NCBI GenBank assembly: GCA_035489435.1
Contig: DATHKG010000018.1
Source of the DNA: DATHKG01 sp035489435
Lineage (GTDB): Bacteria; Bacteroidota; Bacteroidia; Chitinophagales; Chitinophagaceae
Strand: one strand, 5' to 3'
Length of the DNA: 64,000 nucleotides
Part shown: positions 24,835-33,967 of the stretch, piece by piece
Numbering within the stretch: the first letter of the stretch is position 1
How the letters are laid out: each line of letters opens with the position of its first letter
The notes under the pieces: generated by a model
Told to the model about the DNA's origin: nothing
Databases searched by the model: none
The model's input: only the letters and a program-made list of their open reading frames with translations
Position numbers and translations under genes: made by a program

Positions 24835-27660
24835 ATGCAATTAACCAGGCTGATACTTTTAATAATTGTTTGTGTTTTGCATTTACCCGGTGCAAAGGCA
24901 CAGGATCATTACTGGCAACAAAATGTTCAGTACAAAATAGAAGTGAGTCTGAATGATGTTGAACACACACTTGATGGCTTTATAAGTTTAAACTACCGGA
25001 ATAATTCACCCGACACAATTGGTTTTATCTGGTTTCATGTCTGGCCAAATGCTTTCAAAAATGACAAAACCGCATTCAGCGAACAGCTATTGCGAAATGG
25101 CAAAACAGCATTTTATTTTTCGAAACCGGAGCAGAAAGGTTATATAAATAAACTTGATTTTAAATCCGGGACAGTATCATTGGAAATGGAAGATCATCCA
25201 TCTTATACAGATGTGGTAAAGGTTTTATTACATCAGCCATTGCTACCAGGCCAGGTTAGAAATATATCCACCACTTTTCATGTTAAGCTTCCCTACAATT
25301 TTAGCCGGGGTGGTCACAATGGCACAGGTGGGCAGTCTTACCAGGTCACACAATGGTACCCAAAACCTGCGGTTTATGATAAGCAAGGCTGGCATCCTAT
25401 GCCTTATCTTGACCAGGGTGAATTTTACAGTGAGTTTGGTACATATGATGTCAGTATCACAATACCAAAAAATTACGTGGTGGCTGCTACCGGGGAATTA
25501 CAGAATAAAGAAGAAATCGACTGGATGCGCACCCGCTCTACAGCTCCTGAAAGAAAAAAAATAAAACAGTCTAAAAATAAGAATTCATTCCAGGCTCCGG
25601 TCACCAGATTCGAAGCAATTGCTTCTGATCCGGAAACCAAAACGCTGCGATACATACAAGACAGTGTCCATGATTTTGCATTTTTTGCAGACAAATATTT
25701 TATTATCCGGTCGGTCGACATCCCTTTGCCATCAGGCAGAACTGTAAAAGCCTATAGTTTCTATCGCCCGGAATCCGCAGAGGATTGGAAAGAAAGTTTA
25801 GTTCAGGTCCGCGAAGCTATTCAGTTTCGGTCCGGGCTCCTTTTTGAGTATCCTTATAACTCAATAAGTATTGTTGATGCTGATTTTGGAATAGGAGGTG
25901 GTATGGAATACCCCATGATAACGAACCTGAGCAGTGGATTAGGTAAACAACAATTGATGGAGATTATAGAACATGAGGTGGGGCACAACTGGTTCCAGGG
26001 GATATTGGCAACCAATGAAAGGGATCATCCATGGATGGATGAAGGGATGAATACATATTACGAAATGCGTTTCGAAAACAGGGCTTCCGGCAAAAATAAT
26101 TTGTTTCGTAGTTCCAATACCCGGCAGCAATTCCGTTATGGTGAAAATCAGGGAACTGGTCAACCCATTGCCACTTCATCGGCAGATTTCAGCCAGGGAA
26201 ATTATTATTCAACTGCTTATCATAAAGCGGCCGGATGGCTTGCTTCATTGGAAAAAATGTTAGGCAGGAAAATTTTTGATTCAGCAATGAAGCAATATGC
26301 TGAGGAATGGAAGTTCCGGCACCCGACGCCCGAAGACTTTAAAAAATCTGTTGAACAAAGCAGTGGCAAAGATCTTACTGCCCATTTCAATCTTCTTTAT
26401 AATAAGCAGACCGGGCCACCGCCATCTTATAAAAAAAAAATAGTAAGCGGTTTTAATTTTCGTTCGCATACATCCGATTCAATTGACTACATAGATGTTT
26501 TGCCTGTACCGGGCTATAATACCTCTGATGGTTTTATGATTGGGGCTGCTGTTCATAATTATGCAGGTCCTATCAACCGCTTTCATTTTTTTGTGAGTCC
26601 TCTTTATGCCACCCGTTCAAAACAATTCAATGGTATCGCTGATTTTAATTACACCTGGTATAAACCAGGTAAGATAAATAAGATCACGACCGGCTTAGGT
26701 TTTTCACGTTTTTCAACTTTAAGCGGTAGGGACAGTAACAACATGCGGATCAGTTCCGGTTTTCTGAAGTTCACTCCTTCCCTGAAGGTTTCGTTTCGCA
26801 GGCCTTCACCTTTAAGTACCATGGATAAATGGTTAGAATGGAAAACCTATATAATAGGTGAAACCGGTTTCAGTTACAATATGAAGGTTTCTGACGGAAA
26901 TTACTATCCTGAAAAATCGGCTATACAATACCGTTATATCAACCAGTTAACTTTCGGTTTGTCAGATCAACGTGTATTGTATCCCTATGACGCTTCATTA
27001 CAGGTTCAACAAGCTGAAGATTTTTACCGGGTAAACCTAAATGCTGAATATTTTTACAACTATGCTTCCGGGGGTGGAATGAATCTGCGCTTATTTGCAG
27101 CGAAATTCGGATATATAGGCAGTCAGTCTGTTAGCAAAACATTTGAAACCGCCAGGTACCAGCCGAAACTGACCGCTGTTACGGGTTATGAAGATTATAC
27201 TTATGGCGATTATTTTATAGGAAGACAGGAGTCTGAAGGTATTGCATCGCAACAAATCATGATGCGCGATGGTGGACTTAAATTGAGGACAGATATTTTC
27301 CAGGACCTGCAGGGCAGATCAGACAATTGGGTGACATCAATAAACTTCAGCACTTCCATCCCTAAGCAGATATTACCGCCGGTAGTGCCTTTAAAAATAT
27401 TTTTTGATATTGGAACTTATGCCGGGGCATGGCAGGAAGATGCTTCAGGAAGCAGGTTCATGTATGTTGCGGGTCTTCAGCTATCATTATTTAAGGAGAT
27501 CCTGAATATCTATGCCCCTATAGTTTATAGTAAAACTTTCAGTGACAATCTTAAAACGGTTCCTGAAGAAAACAAATTTTTACGGAAAATATCTTTCAGT
27601 ATAGACCTGCACAACCTGGATATAAAGCGACTAACCGGAAAGCATAATCTTCTATTTTGA
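24835..27660 (+). CDS. M1 family zinc metallopeptidase with C-terminal extension
   Basis: 941 residues from ATG 24835; the TTG at 24808 is less likely because ATG 24835 starts directly on the signal peptide (LTRLILLIIVCVLHLPGAKA). Zinc ligands are His380 and His384 in HEVGH with Glu403 exactly 18 residues further on (WMDEGM); GGGMEYP is the substrate-binding GxMEx motif. After about residue 560 the sequence lacks peptidase motifs and has many amphipathic aromatic strands. Likely a periplasmic or surface aminopeptidase for peptide scavenging. The C-terminal part is not assigned to a family. Confidence 0.93.
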   Translation: MQLTRLILLIIVCVLHLPGAKAQDHYWQQNVQYKIEVSLNDVEHTLDGFISLNYRNNSPDTIGFIWFHVWPNAFKNDKTAFSEQLLRNGKTAFYFSKPEQKGYINKLDFKSGTVSLEMEDHPSYTDVVKVLLHQPLLPGQVRNISTTFHVKLPYNFSRGGHNGTGGQSYQVTQWYPKPAVYDKQGWHPMPYLDQGEFYSEFGTYDVSITIPKNYVVAATGELQNKEEIDWMRTRSTAPERKKIKQSKNKNSFQAPVTRFEAIASDPETKTLRYIQDSVHDFAFFADKYFIIRSVDIPLPSGRTVKAYSFYRPESAEDWKESLVQVREAIQFRSGLLFEYPYNSISIVDADFGIGGGMEYPMITNLSSGLGKQQLMEIIEHEVGHNWFQGILATNERDHPWMDEGMNTYYEMRFENRASGKNNLFRSSNTRQQFRYGENQGTGQPIATSSADFSQGNYYSTAYHKAAGWLASLEKMLGRKIFDSAMKQYAEEWKFRHPTPEDFKKSVEQSSGKDLTAHFNLLYNKQTGPPPSYKKKIVSGFNFRSHTSDSIDYIDVLPVPGYNTSDGFMIGAAVHNYAGPINRFHFFVSPLYATRSKQFNGIADFNYTWYKPGKINKITTGLGFSRFSTLSGRDSNNMRISSGFLKFTPSLKVSFRRPSPLSTMDKWLEWKTYIIGETGFSYNMKVSDGNYYPEKSAIQYRYINQLTFGLSDQRVLYPYDASLQVQQAEDFYRVNLNAEYFYNYASGGGMNLRLFAAKFGYIGSQSVSKTFETARYQPKLTAVTGYEDYTYGDYFIGRQESEGIASQQIMMRDGGLKLRTDIFQDLQGRSDNWVTSINFSTSIPKQILPPVVPLKIFFDIGTYAGAWQEDASGSRFMYVAGLQLSLFKEILNIYAPIVYSKTFSDNLKTVPEENKFLRKISFSIDLHNLDIKRLTGKHNLLF

Positions 27661-27689
27661 ACATCGCATTCTTCATTAAACATCGCATT
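27660..27689. repeat. 11-bp direct repeat at a stop codon, period 19
   Basis: AACATCGCATT at 27660 and 27679; the first copy begins on the last base of the M1 peptidase stop. CATTAAAC is also repeated with a 12-bp period inside it. Confidence 0.8.
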
Positions 27690-27702
27690 AAACTTGCAGC
27701 AA

Positions 27703-28617
27703 ATGAATCTTGAACCCGTCTTGCTCAGGAGATCAGAGATCGATGAGGTAAAATGGAACCAGACTGTCAGGGGTTCAAAAGGCGCGGTTATTTATGGGCT
27801 GACTTATTCACTTGATTTATTGGGAGGATCCTGGGATGCGTTGGTGGCGGGTGATTACCGGTATATACTTCCACTTCCCTATCGAAAAAAGTTTGGTATC
27901 CGTTACCTGTATACTCCCACTTTTATCCAGCGTTTGGATGTTTATGGCAATGATTGTAATGAAGAGATCCGTGCTATGTTCCTGATCGCGCTCGAACGGC
28001 ACTACAGTTATGCCGATATTGACCTTGCCTTTAGTAGCCCTGAAACGGATTGGAGCAGTAGGGCAAGGGTAAATTATGTGTTGCCTTTACTTGAGGGCTA
28101 TGACCTGATTGCCGGAGCTTACCAGGAAGAAGCGACTAAATGTCTGCGGAAAGCAAACTCAAGACATTGCAGGTTTACCGGCAATGTGCCACCCAATGAT
28201 GTAATTGCATTGTACCGTAAAACATATGGAGAAAAAGCTGCCTGCAGCGATGATGATTATGGCGGTATGCTTTCATTTGCTGTGGATGCTGGTAAATCGG
28301 GTAACCTGCTAAGTTGCGGAGTGGAAAACAAGGATACAGGAGAATTGTATTTTGCTGCGATGTTCTTTGTATTTGAAAAAAGAATTTATTACCTGTTGGG
28401 CGCTCCTACCGTAAGCGGCCGGACTGCAAGAGCAGGCTATTTCATGATTGACTCAATTATCCGGCAATATTCCGGTGAGGATATCGTGTTGGATTTCGAA
28501 GGGTCTGATATACCAGGTGTTGCAACATTTTACCAGAAATTCAGTCCTCAAACCGAAATTTATTATCACCTGCATTATAACCACCTTCCATTCCTGTTTA
28601 GATGGTTTAAAAAATAA
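27703..28617 (+). CDS. FemAB/GNAT-fold acyltransferase-like protein
   Basis: 304 residues from ATG 27703 (TTG 27694 rejected). The N-terminal part (SLDLLGGSWDALVAGDYRYI, LPLPYRKKFGIRYLYTPTF) and the C-terminal part (AAMFFVFEKRIYYLLGAPT, GYFMIDSIIRQY, LDFEGSDIPGVATFYQKFS) show the duplicated acetyltransferase-like fold of FemAB-type proteins, which transfer amino acids or acyl groups, often in peptidoglycan or exopolysaccharide pathways. It lies 42 bp after the M1 gene and converges with ispD 7 bp away. Donor and acceptor are unknown. Confidence 0.75.
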   Translation: MNLEPVLLRRSEIDEVKWNQTVRGSKGAVIYGLTYSLDLLGGSWDALVAGDYRYILPLPYRKKFGIRYLYTPTFIQRLDVYGNDCNEEIRAMFLIALERHYSYADIDLAFSSPETDWSSRARVNYVLPLLEGYDLIAGAYQEEATKCLRKANSRHCRFTGNVPPNDVIALYRKTYGEKAACSDDDYGGMLSFAVDAGKSGNLLSCGVENKDTGELYFAAMFFVFEKRIYYLLGAPTVSGRTARAGYFMIDSIIRQYSGEDIVLDFEGSDIPGVATFYQKFSPQTEIYYHLHYNHLPFLFRWFKK

Positions 28618-28624
28618 GAGTTGA

Positions 28625-29317
28625 TTATTTCGACTCATCCGGGGAAATATCAGCATTCCGTAATAATTCCGCGGCAATTATCATATCGATTGGGCGGGTG
28701 ATTTTGATGTTGCTCAATTCTCCTTCGATGAGATGAATGCGAACCCCTGTTTTTTCTACAACAATTGCTTCATCTGTAAATGAAGGATGATATTCCTGTT
28801 TAAATGCGTTTAACAATAATTCAGATTGGAAAGTCTGTGGAGTTTGTACCAAATGAACAAGGGACCTGTCTATCGGGATATTGCCCTCTTCACTGGAAAT
28901 TCTGATACTATCCGTTGCGGTTAAAACCGGTATGGCGTTGCCTTCAAGGATGGCTTTATTGTAGCAGCGCAGTATCAGATCCGGGCTAAGGAGACATCTT
29001 ACCCCATCATGTACAAATACGATGGAGTCTTTTCCTACGTATTTTAAGCCATTCTTAACAGAATCGAAGCGTGTTGCTCCACCGGTAACCACTTCCACCT
29101 GGCCATTGTAAGCAGGATTGCGGGCTAGCTCCTGACCCCTTGGCAGATGTGCCGACGGAACTACCAGGATAACTCTGATGTCTGGAAATGCCCTTCTGAA
29201 AGCTGTGATTGAGTAATGTAGTAATGGTTTCCCCACCAGATCCAGGAATTGTTTGGGGATCAAAGTGCCCATCCGTTCCCCGCTTCCGCCTGCTACAATA
29301 ATTACGTAAGTGTGCAT
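28625..29317 (-). CDS. ispD: 2-C-methyl-D-erythritol 4-phosphate cytidylyltransferase
   Basis: 230 residues with the IspD signatures: VIIVAGGSGERMG and PKQFLDLVGKPLL at the N-terminus (CTP-binding glycine-rich loop), FVHDGVRC, VLTATDSIR and QTPQTFQ, ending in the FTDEAIVVE and GELSNIKITRP segments. It converts MEP and CTP to CDP-ME in the non-mevalonate isoprenoid pathway. The STAS gene is 9 bp upstream on the same strand, so both probably share a promoter facing clpC. Confidence 0.97.
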   Translation of the reverse strand: MHTYVIIVAGGSGERMGTLIPKQFLDLVGKPLLHYSITAFRRAFPDIRVILVVPSAHLPRGQELARNPAYNGQVEVVTGGATRFDSVKNGLKYVGKDSIVFVHDGVRCLLSPDLILRCYNKAILEGNAIPVLTATDSIRISSEEGNIPIDRSLVHLVQTPQTFQSELLLNAFKQEYHPSFTDEAIVVEKTGVRIHLIEGELSNIKITRPIDMIIAAELLRNADISPDESK

Positions 29318-29326
29318 TGTAAAAAC

Positions 29327-29701
29327 TTAATCTCCGCCCATTAATTCTCTCTCTATCTCTTCCATCTGAACTATGTCCCAGGCTTCACTTTCAGTGGGGG
29401 TTATATTCAATTGTGCAAACAGGTCATTTGCTTCAAGCATCTCCTGCACCGCGGGCTGAAGATTACAAATTACAAACGAGCTCTGGTGATCATAAAAATG
29501 CTGCTGAATTTTTAATAACTGTTCTCCCGCAGCACTATCCAACTCCCGGATGTCTTCACAATTGAGCACAACATTCCTGATTTGATCTTCGGCGAAGGGT
29601 AGCAGGTATTTATCAAGCTCTGCTGTCATATTAGCAGCGAGTTTTGGTTCCCCGATCGTAATGACATGGAATTTCTCTCTGGTATCAATTTTGACCTGCA
29701 T
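29327..29701 (-). CDS. STAS domain protein (anti-sigma factor antagonist-like)
   Basis: 124 residues from the ATG at 29701; the longer frame adds 18 residues without family character. The STAS fold shows as KFHVITIGEPKLA, NVVLNCEDIRELDSAAGEQL (the Asp-Ser of the phosphorylation site, DSAAGE) and FVICNLQPAVQEMLEA. In SpoIIAA-like partner-switch systems that serine is phosphorylated by an anti-sigma kinase, but no such kinase or target is nearby. It heads the ispD unit and is divergent from clpC, sharing the 96-bp promoter region. Confidence 0.88.
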   Translation of the reverse strand: MQVKIDTREKFHVITIGEPKLAANMTAELDKYLLPFAEDQIRNVVLNCEDIRELDSAAGEQLLKIQQHFYDHQSSFVICNLQPAVQEMLEANDLFAQLNITPTESEAWDIVQMEEIERELMGGD

Positions 29702-29731
29702 ACACTTAATTATTATAACCGTCGTTAATAT

Positions 29732-29764
29732 TTTGACGGCGTCAACTTTAGTCAAAAATATTTG
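29732..29764 (+). promoter_or_regulatory. clpC promoter with overlapping operator-like repeats
   Basis: TTTG (29732-29735) and AATATTTG (29757-29764) fit a Bacteroidota -33/-7 pair with a 21-bp gap (first base of the -7 deviates). TTGACG-G-CGTCAA (29733-29745) is a 13-bp palindrome over the -33 box, and GTCAA at 29741 recurs at 29751, a 10-bp direct repeat whose second heptad AGTCAAA equals a CtsR half-site. A repressor bound here would block clpC. Confidence 0.5.
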
Positions 29765-29797
29765 TTATTATTGTATCATTCACAACAAATTAGAAAA

Positions 29798-32323
29798 ATG
29801 GACAACAATTTTTCAGCCCAGGTCAAGGAGATCATTTCTTTTAGCAGGGAGGAGGCATTACGGCTGGGGAACGATTTTATCGGTACGGAACATTTGTTGC
29901 TGGGCCTGATTCGCGAAGGTGACAACACTGCGGTGCGAATCTTAAAGAGCTTTAACGTCGATTTGTATGAGTTACGGAAAGAAGTTGAACTTGCAGTAAA
30001 AGATAAAACCGGTAAGAACATCGCCAACATTAATAGTCTGCCGTTAACAAAACAAGCAGAAAAAGTAATCAGGGTAACCGTTCTCGAAGCCAAGGCACTA
30101 AAAAGCCCGACGGTAGAAACGGAGCACCTGATGCTATCAATTCTTAAGAACAAGGAAAACATTGCTACTCAAATTTTAAATCAATTCGACGTGGATTACG
30201 ATTTATTCAGAAACGAATTAGGCGTGGTCAAAAGCAACGACATACGCAGTGAATACGCTGATGAAAACGAAGACGATTTTGATGAGGAAAAAAAGTATTC
30301 ACAGCAGAAATCACGAGCTGCCGGCAGCGCAAAAAGCAAAACGCCCGTCCTTGATAATTTCGGACGCGATATTACCCGTCTCGCTGAAAACGGATCTCTT
30401 GATCCGATAGTCGGCCGTGAACTGGAAATCGAAAGAGTTTCACAGATACTCTCGCGCAGAAAGAAAAACAACCCGATCCTTATCGGTGAACCAGGTGTTG
30501 GTAAAACAGCAATCGTTGAAGGTCTTGCATTACGTATCGTGCAACGTAAAGTTTCACGTGTATTATTCGACAAAAGAGTTATTTCACTTGATCTTGCAGC
30601 GTTGGTTGCAGGCACAAAGTATCGCGGTCAGTTCGAAGAGAGAATGAAGGCGATCATGAACGAACTCGAAAAGAACAGGGATGTGATTCTTTTCATAGAT
30701 GAAATTCATACTATTGTGGGTGCAGGTGGTGCAAGTGGTTCACTTGATGCATCTAACATCTTCAAACCGGCTCTTGCCCGTGGCGAACTCCAATGTATTG
30801 GTGCTTCCACACTGGATGAGTATCGTATGTACATTGAAAAAGACGGTGCACTTGACCGCCGCTTTCAAAAGGTTATCATCGAACCACCAAGTGTTGATGA
30901 AACTATCCAGATTCTAAACAACATCAAATCCAAATACGAAGATTACCACAACGTCACCTATAGCAATGATGCTATCGAAGCCTGTGTTAAACTGAGTGAC
31001 CGTTATATTACCGACAGGCTTTTGCCTGACAAGGCGATTGATGTAATGGATGAAGTAGGAGCACGTATCCACCTTAAGAATATCAACGTTCCAAAAGAGA
31101 TCCTCGATCTTGAGAAGAAGATTGAAGATGTGAAGGTTGAAAAAAATAAAGTGGTGAAGAGCCAGAAATTTGAAGAAGCTGCATCTCTGCGCGATACTGA
31201 AAAACGCTTACAGGAAGATCTTGAGAAAGCAAAAAGTCAGTGGGAAGAAGAAAGCAAACACAAGCGTTATCCAATCGATGATGAGGCTATAGCCGAAGTC
31301 GTAAGTATGATGACCGGTATCCCTGTTAAAAGGATGGTACAGGCAGAAAGTGATAAGCTTCGCAATATGGCCGTTGATATGGCTAACATGGTTGTAGGCC
31401 AGGATGAAGCTATCAGCAAGGTGGTGAAGGCCATACAGCGTAACAGGGTAGGGCTTAAGGATCCCAGGAAGCCAATTGGTACATTTATATTCCTGGGCCC
31501 TACAGGGGTTGGTAAAACCGAGCTTGCCCGTTCACTGGCACGTTATATGTTCGACTCTGAAGATGCGCTGGTGCGTATCGACATGAGTGAGTATATGGAG
31601 AAGTTTACCGTGAGCCGTTTGATCGGTGCACCTCCGGGCTATGTAGGTTATGAAGAAGGTGGTCAGCTGACTGAAAAAGTCCGCCGCAAACCTTACTCAG
31701 TGATTCTGCTGGATGAAATTGAAAAGGCGCACCCGGATATTTACAATATCTTGTTGCAGGTGCTGGATGATGGTCAGCTTACTGATGGTCTTGGAAGAAA
31801 GATCGATTTCAAGAATACTACTATCATCATGACTTCAAATATTGGTGTACGCCAGTTGAAAGATTTTGGTGATGGAGTTGGATTTACAACAGCGTCAAGA
31901 ACACAGAATGCGGATGAGAATAACAAAGCAGTTATTGAAAAAGCACTGAAAAAAACGTTCTCACCAGAGTTTTTGAACCGTATTGATGATGTGATCATCT
32001 TTAATTCACTGACCAAAGAACACATTTTCAAGATCATTGATATCCTGATGAAGGGTGTAACAAAACGTCTTGTAAACCTTGGATTTTCACTGGAGCTTGC
32101 CGAGGATGCGAAGAACTTCATTGCTGAAAAAGGTTATGATCAGCAATTTGGTGCCCGTCCTTTACACAGGGCCATTCAAAAGTATCTCGAAGATCCTTTG
32201 GCAGAAGAAATTCTGAAGATGGCTATCAAGCCGGGTGATATCATGGTAGCGGAACTGGATAAGGAGAATTCCAAACTCAGTTTCACGCTGAAGTCTCCAA
32301 CAAAGGAGAAGTCAGAAGCTTAA
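29798..32323 (+). CDS. clpC: ATP-dependent Clp protease ATP-binding subunit ClpC
   Basis: 841 residues from ATG 29798. Order: paired Clp N-terminal repeats (RLGNDFIGTEHLLLGLIREG and VETEHLMLSIL), first AAA+ module with Walker A GEPGVGKT, a short middle domain containing a UVR-like coiled segment (EEAASLRDTEKRL), and the second AAA+ module with GPTGVGKT and LLDEIEKAHPD. The UVR-like middle domain and length identify ClpC, not ClpA or ClpB. It unfolds substrates for ClpP in protein quality control. Possible CtsR-like control is described for its promoter. The stop is inside an 18-bp duplication, followed by a strong terminator. Confidence 0.97.
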   Translation: MDNNFSAQVKEIISFSREEALRLGNDFIGTEHLLLGLIREGDNTAVRILKSFNVDLYELRKEVELAVKDKTGKNIANINSLPLTKQAEKVIRVTVLEAKALKSPTVETEHLMLSILKNKENIATQILNQFDVDYDLFRNELGVVKSNDIRSEYADENEDDFDEEKKYSQQKSRAAGSAKSKTPVLDNFGRDITRLAENGSLDPIVGRELEIERVSQILSRRKKNNPILIGEPGVGKTAIVEGLALRIVQRKVSRVLFDKRVISLDLAALVAGTKYRGQFEERMKAIMNELEKNRDVILFIDEIHTIVGAGGASGSLDASNIFKPALARGELQCIGASTLDEYRMYIEKDGALDRRFQKVIIEPPSVDETIQILNNIKSKYEDYHNVTYSNDAIEACVKLSDRYITDRLLPDKAIDVMDEVGARIHLKNINVPKEILDLEKKIEDVKVEKNKVVKSQKFEEAASLRDTEKRLQEDLEKAKSQWEEESKHKRYPIDDEAIAEVVSMMTGIPVKRMVQAESDKLRNMAVDMANMVVGQDEAISKVVKAIQRNRVGLKDPRKPIGTFIFLGPTGVGKTELARSLARYMFDSEDALVRIDMSEYMEKFTVSRLIGAPPGYVGYEEGGQLTEKVRRKPYSVILLDEIEKAHPDIYNILLQVLDDGQLTDGLGRKIDFKNTTIIMTSNIGVRQLKDFGDGVGFTTASRTQNADENNKAVIEKALKKTFSPEFLNRIDDVIIFNSLTKEHIFKIIDILMKGVTKRLVNLGFSLELAEDAKNFIAEKGYDQQFGARPLHRAIQKYLEDPLAEEILKMAIKPGDIMVAELDKENSKLSFTLKSPTKEKSEA

Positions 32324-32348
32324 TATCAAACAGAAGCTTAATATCAAT
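32313..32348. repeat. 18-bp tandem duplication across the clpC stop
   Basis: Units 32313-32330 and 32331-32348 match at 17 of 18 (CAGAAGCTTAATATCAA shared). The period is a multiple of three, so the second TAA is in frame behind the first. Confidence 0.92.
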
Positions 32349-32397
32349 TTGCAAAAAAATCGGATTGTTCACTGCCATGGCAGTAAATACAAATAAT

Positions 32398-32429
32398 AAA
32401 CGGGCCGCCAGTATTAGCGGCCCGTTTTA
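32398..32429 (+). terminator. Strong terminator after clpC
   Basis: AAACGGGCCGC pairs perfectly with GCGGCCCGTTT (11 bp, 8-base loop) and the T-run is part of the descending arm. Confidence 0.9.
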
Positions 32430-32477
32430 TGTTACACATCCTTCATTGTTTTATCTTCAGCTTCACCAGATACCAAA

Positions 32478-33314
32478 ATGAAGCAACAACTAATCTCTGT
32501 TTTAAAGAAACTTGGCATCTATCATTCTTTGCAATTGACTTATCGCTCAACCATTTTTCAATTGATAAAAATCAGCAATAGAGTCAGGTATGCCAGTCAG
32601 AAAGGAACCGGATACACCTGCAATTTTTGCCATAAACAGTATCAAAGCTTTGTGCCTGATATTCCGGGGACTGTCATAGCAAATGTGATAAAGAAATATA
32701 ATGTCGTCGCAGGATATGGAGACAATGTTTTTTGCCCGAATTGCATGAGCAAAAATCGTGAAAGGCTATTGCTTTGTATTCTGAAAGACCGGATTGACAT
32801 TCGGGGGAAGAAGATACTTCAATTTTCACCTGAAAAAAATCTGTTTGAGTATTTGAAAAAGGAGGCCGAGGTTACTACGGTTGATACGATGCCCGGGTAC
32901 TATACTAATATTGATTCACAAATTGCGTTTGCAGATGCCACCTGTCTGCCGTTTCAGGATGCTACATTTGACATAGTAATGGCTAATCATATTCTGGAGC
33001 ATATACCACAGGATATAAAAGCAATCAGGGAAATTTATCGTGTGCTTAAACCACGGGCTGTTGCCATACTCCAGGTTCCTTTTTCTGCATCAATATCCAC
33101 AACAATAGAAGATCCGGCCATAAATGACCCCGTAAAGCAGGAAGAGTTGTTCGGGCAAAAAGATCATGTGAGAGTTTATGCGTTAAATGACTATCTGAGG
33201 CGCATTGAATCTGCCGGTTTCCAAAATGAAGCTTTATCGCCATCACACCTGAAACAATATCAAAACTTTGCAATTCAAAAAGAGGAATACGTTTTTTTGT
33301 GTCATAAAAGATGA
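32478..33314 (+). CDS. Class I SAM-dependent methyltransferase with N-terminal zinc ribbon
   Basis: 278 residues. Residues about 43-90 carry two CxxC pairs (CNFC and CPNC) as a predicted zinc ribbon. The methyltransferase core follows: ILQFSPEKN, the acidic end of strand two in TTVDTMPGY, FADATCLPFQDATFDIVMAN and LEHIPQDIKAIREIYRVLKP, matching the Methyltransf_11 type motifs. Such ribbon-methyltransferase proteins are frequent in surface polysaccharide loci. The target is unknown. The stop codon lies in a 20-bp imperfect duplication. Confidence 0.88.
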   Translation: MKQQLISVLKKLGIYHSLQLTYRSTIFQLIKISNRVRYASQKGTGYTCNFCHKQYQSFVPDIPGTVIANVIKKYNVVAGYGDNVFCPNCMSKNRERLLLCILKDRIDIRGKKILQFSPEKNLFEYLKKEAEVTTVDTMPGYYTNIDSQIAFADATCLPFQDATFDIVMANHILEHIPQDIKAIREIYRVLKPRAVAILQVPFSASISTTIEDPAINDPVKQEELFGQKDHVRVYALNDYLRRIESAGFQNEALSPSHLKQYQNFAIQKEEYVFLCHKR

Positions 33315-33340
33315 GGATATGTCATAAGAGGATGAGGAAT
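33301..33340. repeat. 20-bp imperfect tandem duplication across a stop codon
   Basis: 33301-33320 and 33321-33340 share GTCATAA and GATGAGGA with a one-base shift; the first copy contains the TGA stop of the methyltransferase. Confidence 0.8.
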
Positions 33341-33397
33341 AAAATCGCAGAAGTTTCTATTTATTACCTAGATTTATTATAAACATAATTTTATTGA

Positions 33398-33967
33398 ATG
33401 TTTAGAACTTCAAAGAAGCGGATGCTTTTGTTTTCATTTCTTGTTGGACTAAAACGAACAGACCCCAAAGCATTTCTACTTGTCGTTATCTGTATAACAA
33501 TCCAGTTGTTTTTTACCTTTATTAAGCTTGAGGCTACTCCTTTTGTTTTGTTCGGCATGTTCTCGGAAAAAGTTATGGCGTCTGATACGTTTTCAACCAT
33601 TCAGGTCCTCATCAATGACAGGACCCTGGAATCTTATAACCCGCCCTTTAGGGAAACACAATTGCTGGAAATAAATGCAGGTAATTATATCGGAATGAAG
33701 CGAAACAATCAAAACGATATATTAAAAACACGGGTTGAAACCGGGTATCCTTTTATATATAACTCTGTCTTTTATCCTTTTGTTGCCCGGCAAGTTTATA
33801 ATACTCCAAAGGCTCAGAATGATTTCAAAGCCTGGTTTAAGGAAAAGTGCAATCACATAGCAGACATTGATAATGCTGTCGTTAAAATTGTGGAGACAAA
33901 GTATCTTCTGAATAGAACCACATTATATCCCAGCCCCTTAAAGCATGAAATACTGGAAGTTTTCTGA
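33398..33967 (+). CDS. Hypothetical protein with one membrane segment
   Basis: 189 residues. A single strongly hydrophobic segment (FLLVVICITIQLFFTFIKLE, about residues 26-45) is followed by a hydrophilic, probably periplasmic, domain of about 140 residues. No family recognised. Its end overlaps the start of the next gene by 23 bases, which implies translational coupling and joint function of the two proteins. Confidence 0.75.
   Translation: MFRTSKKRMLLFSFLVGLKRTDPKAFLLVVICITIQLFFTFIKLEATPFVLFGMFSEKVMASDTFSTIQVLINDRTLESYNPPFRETQLLEINAGNYIGMKRNNQNDILKTRVETGYPFIYNSVFYPFVARQVYNTPKAQNDFKAWFKEKCNHIADIDNAVVKIVETKYLLNRTTLYPSPLKHEILEVF

Noticed and set aside
29702..29797. True CtsR operator
   Set aside because: Only the second heptad is exact and the spacer lacks the central A; kept as a CtsR-like finding, not called as a CtsR site.
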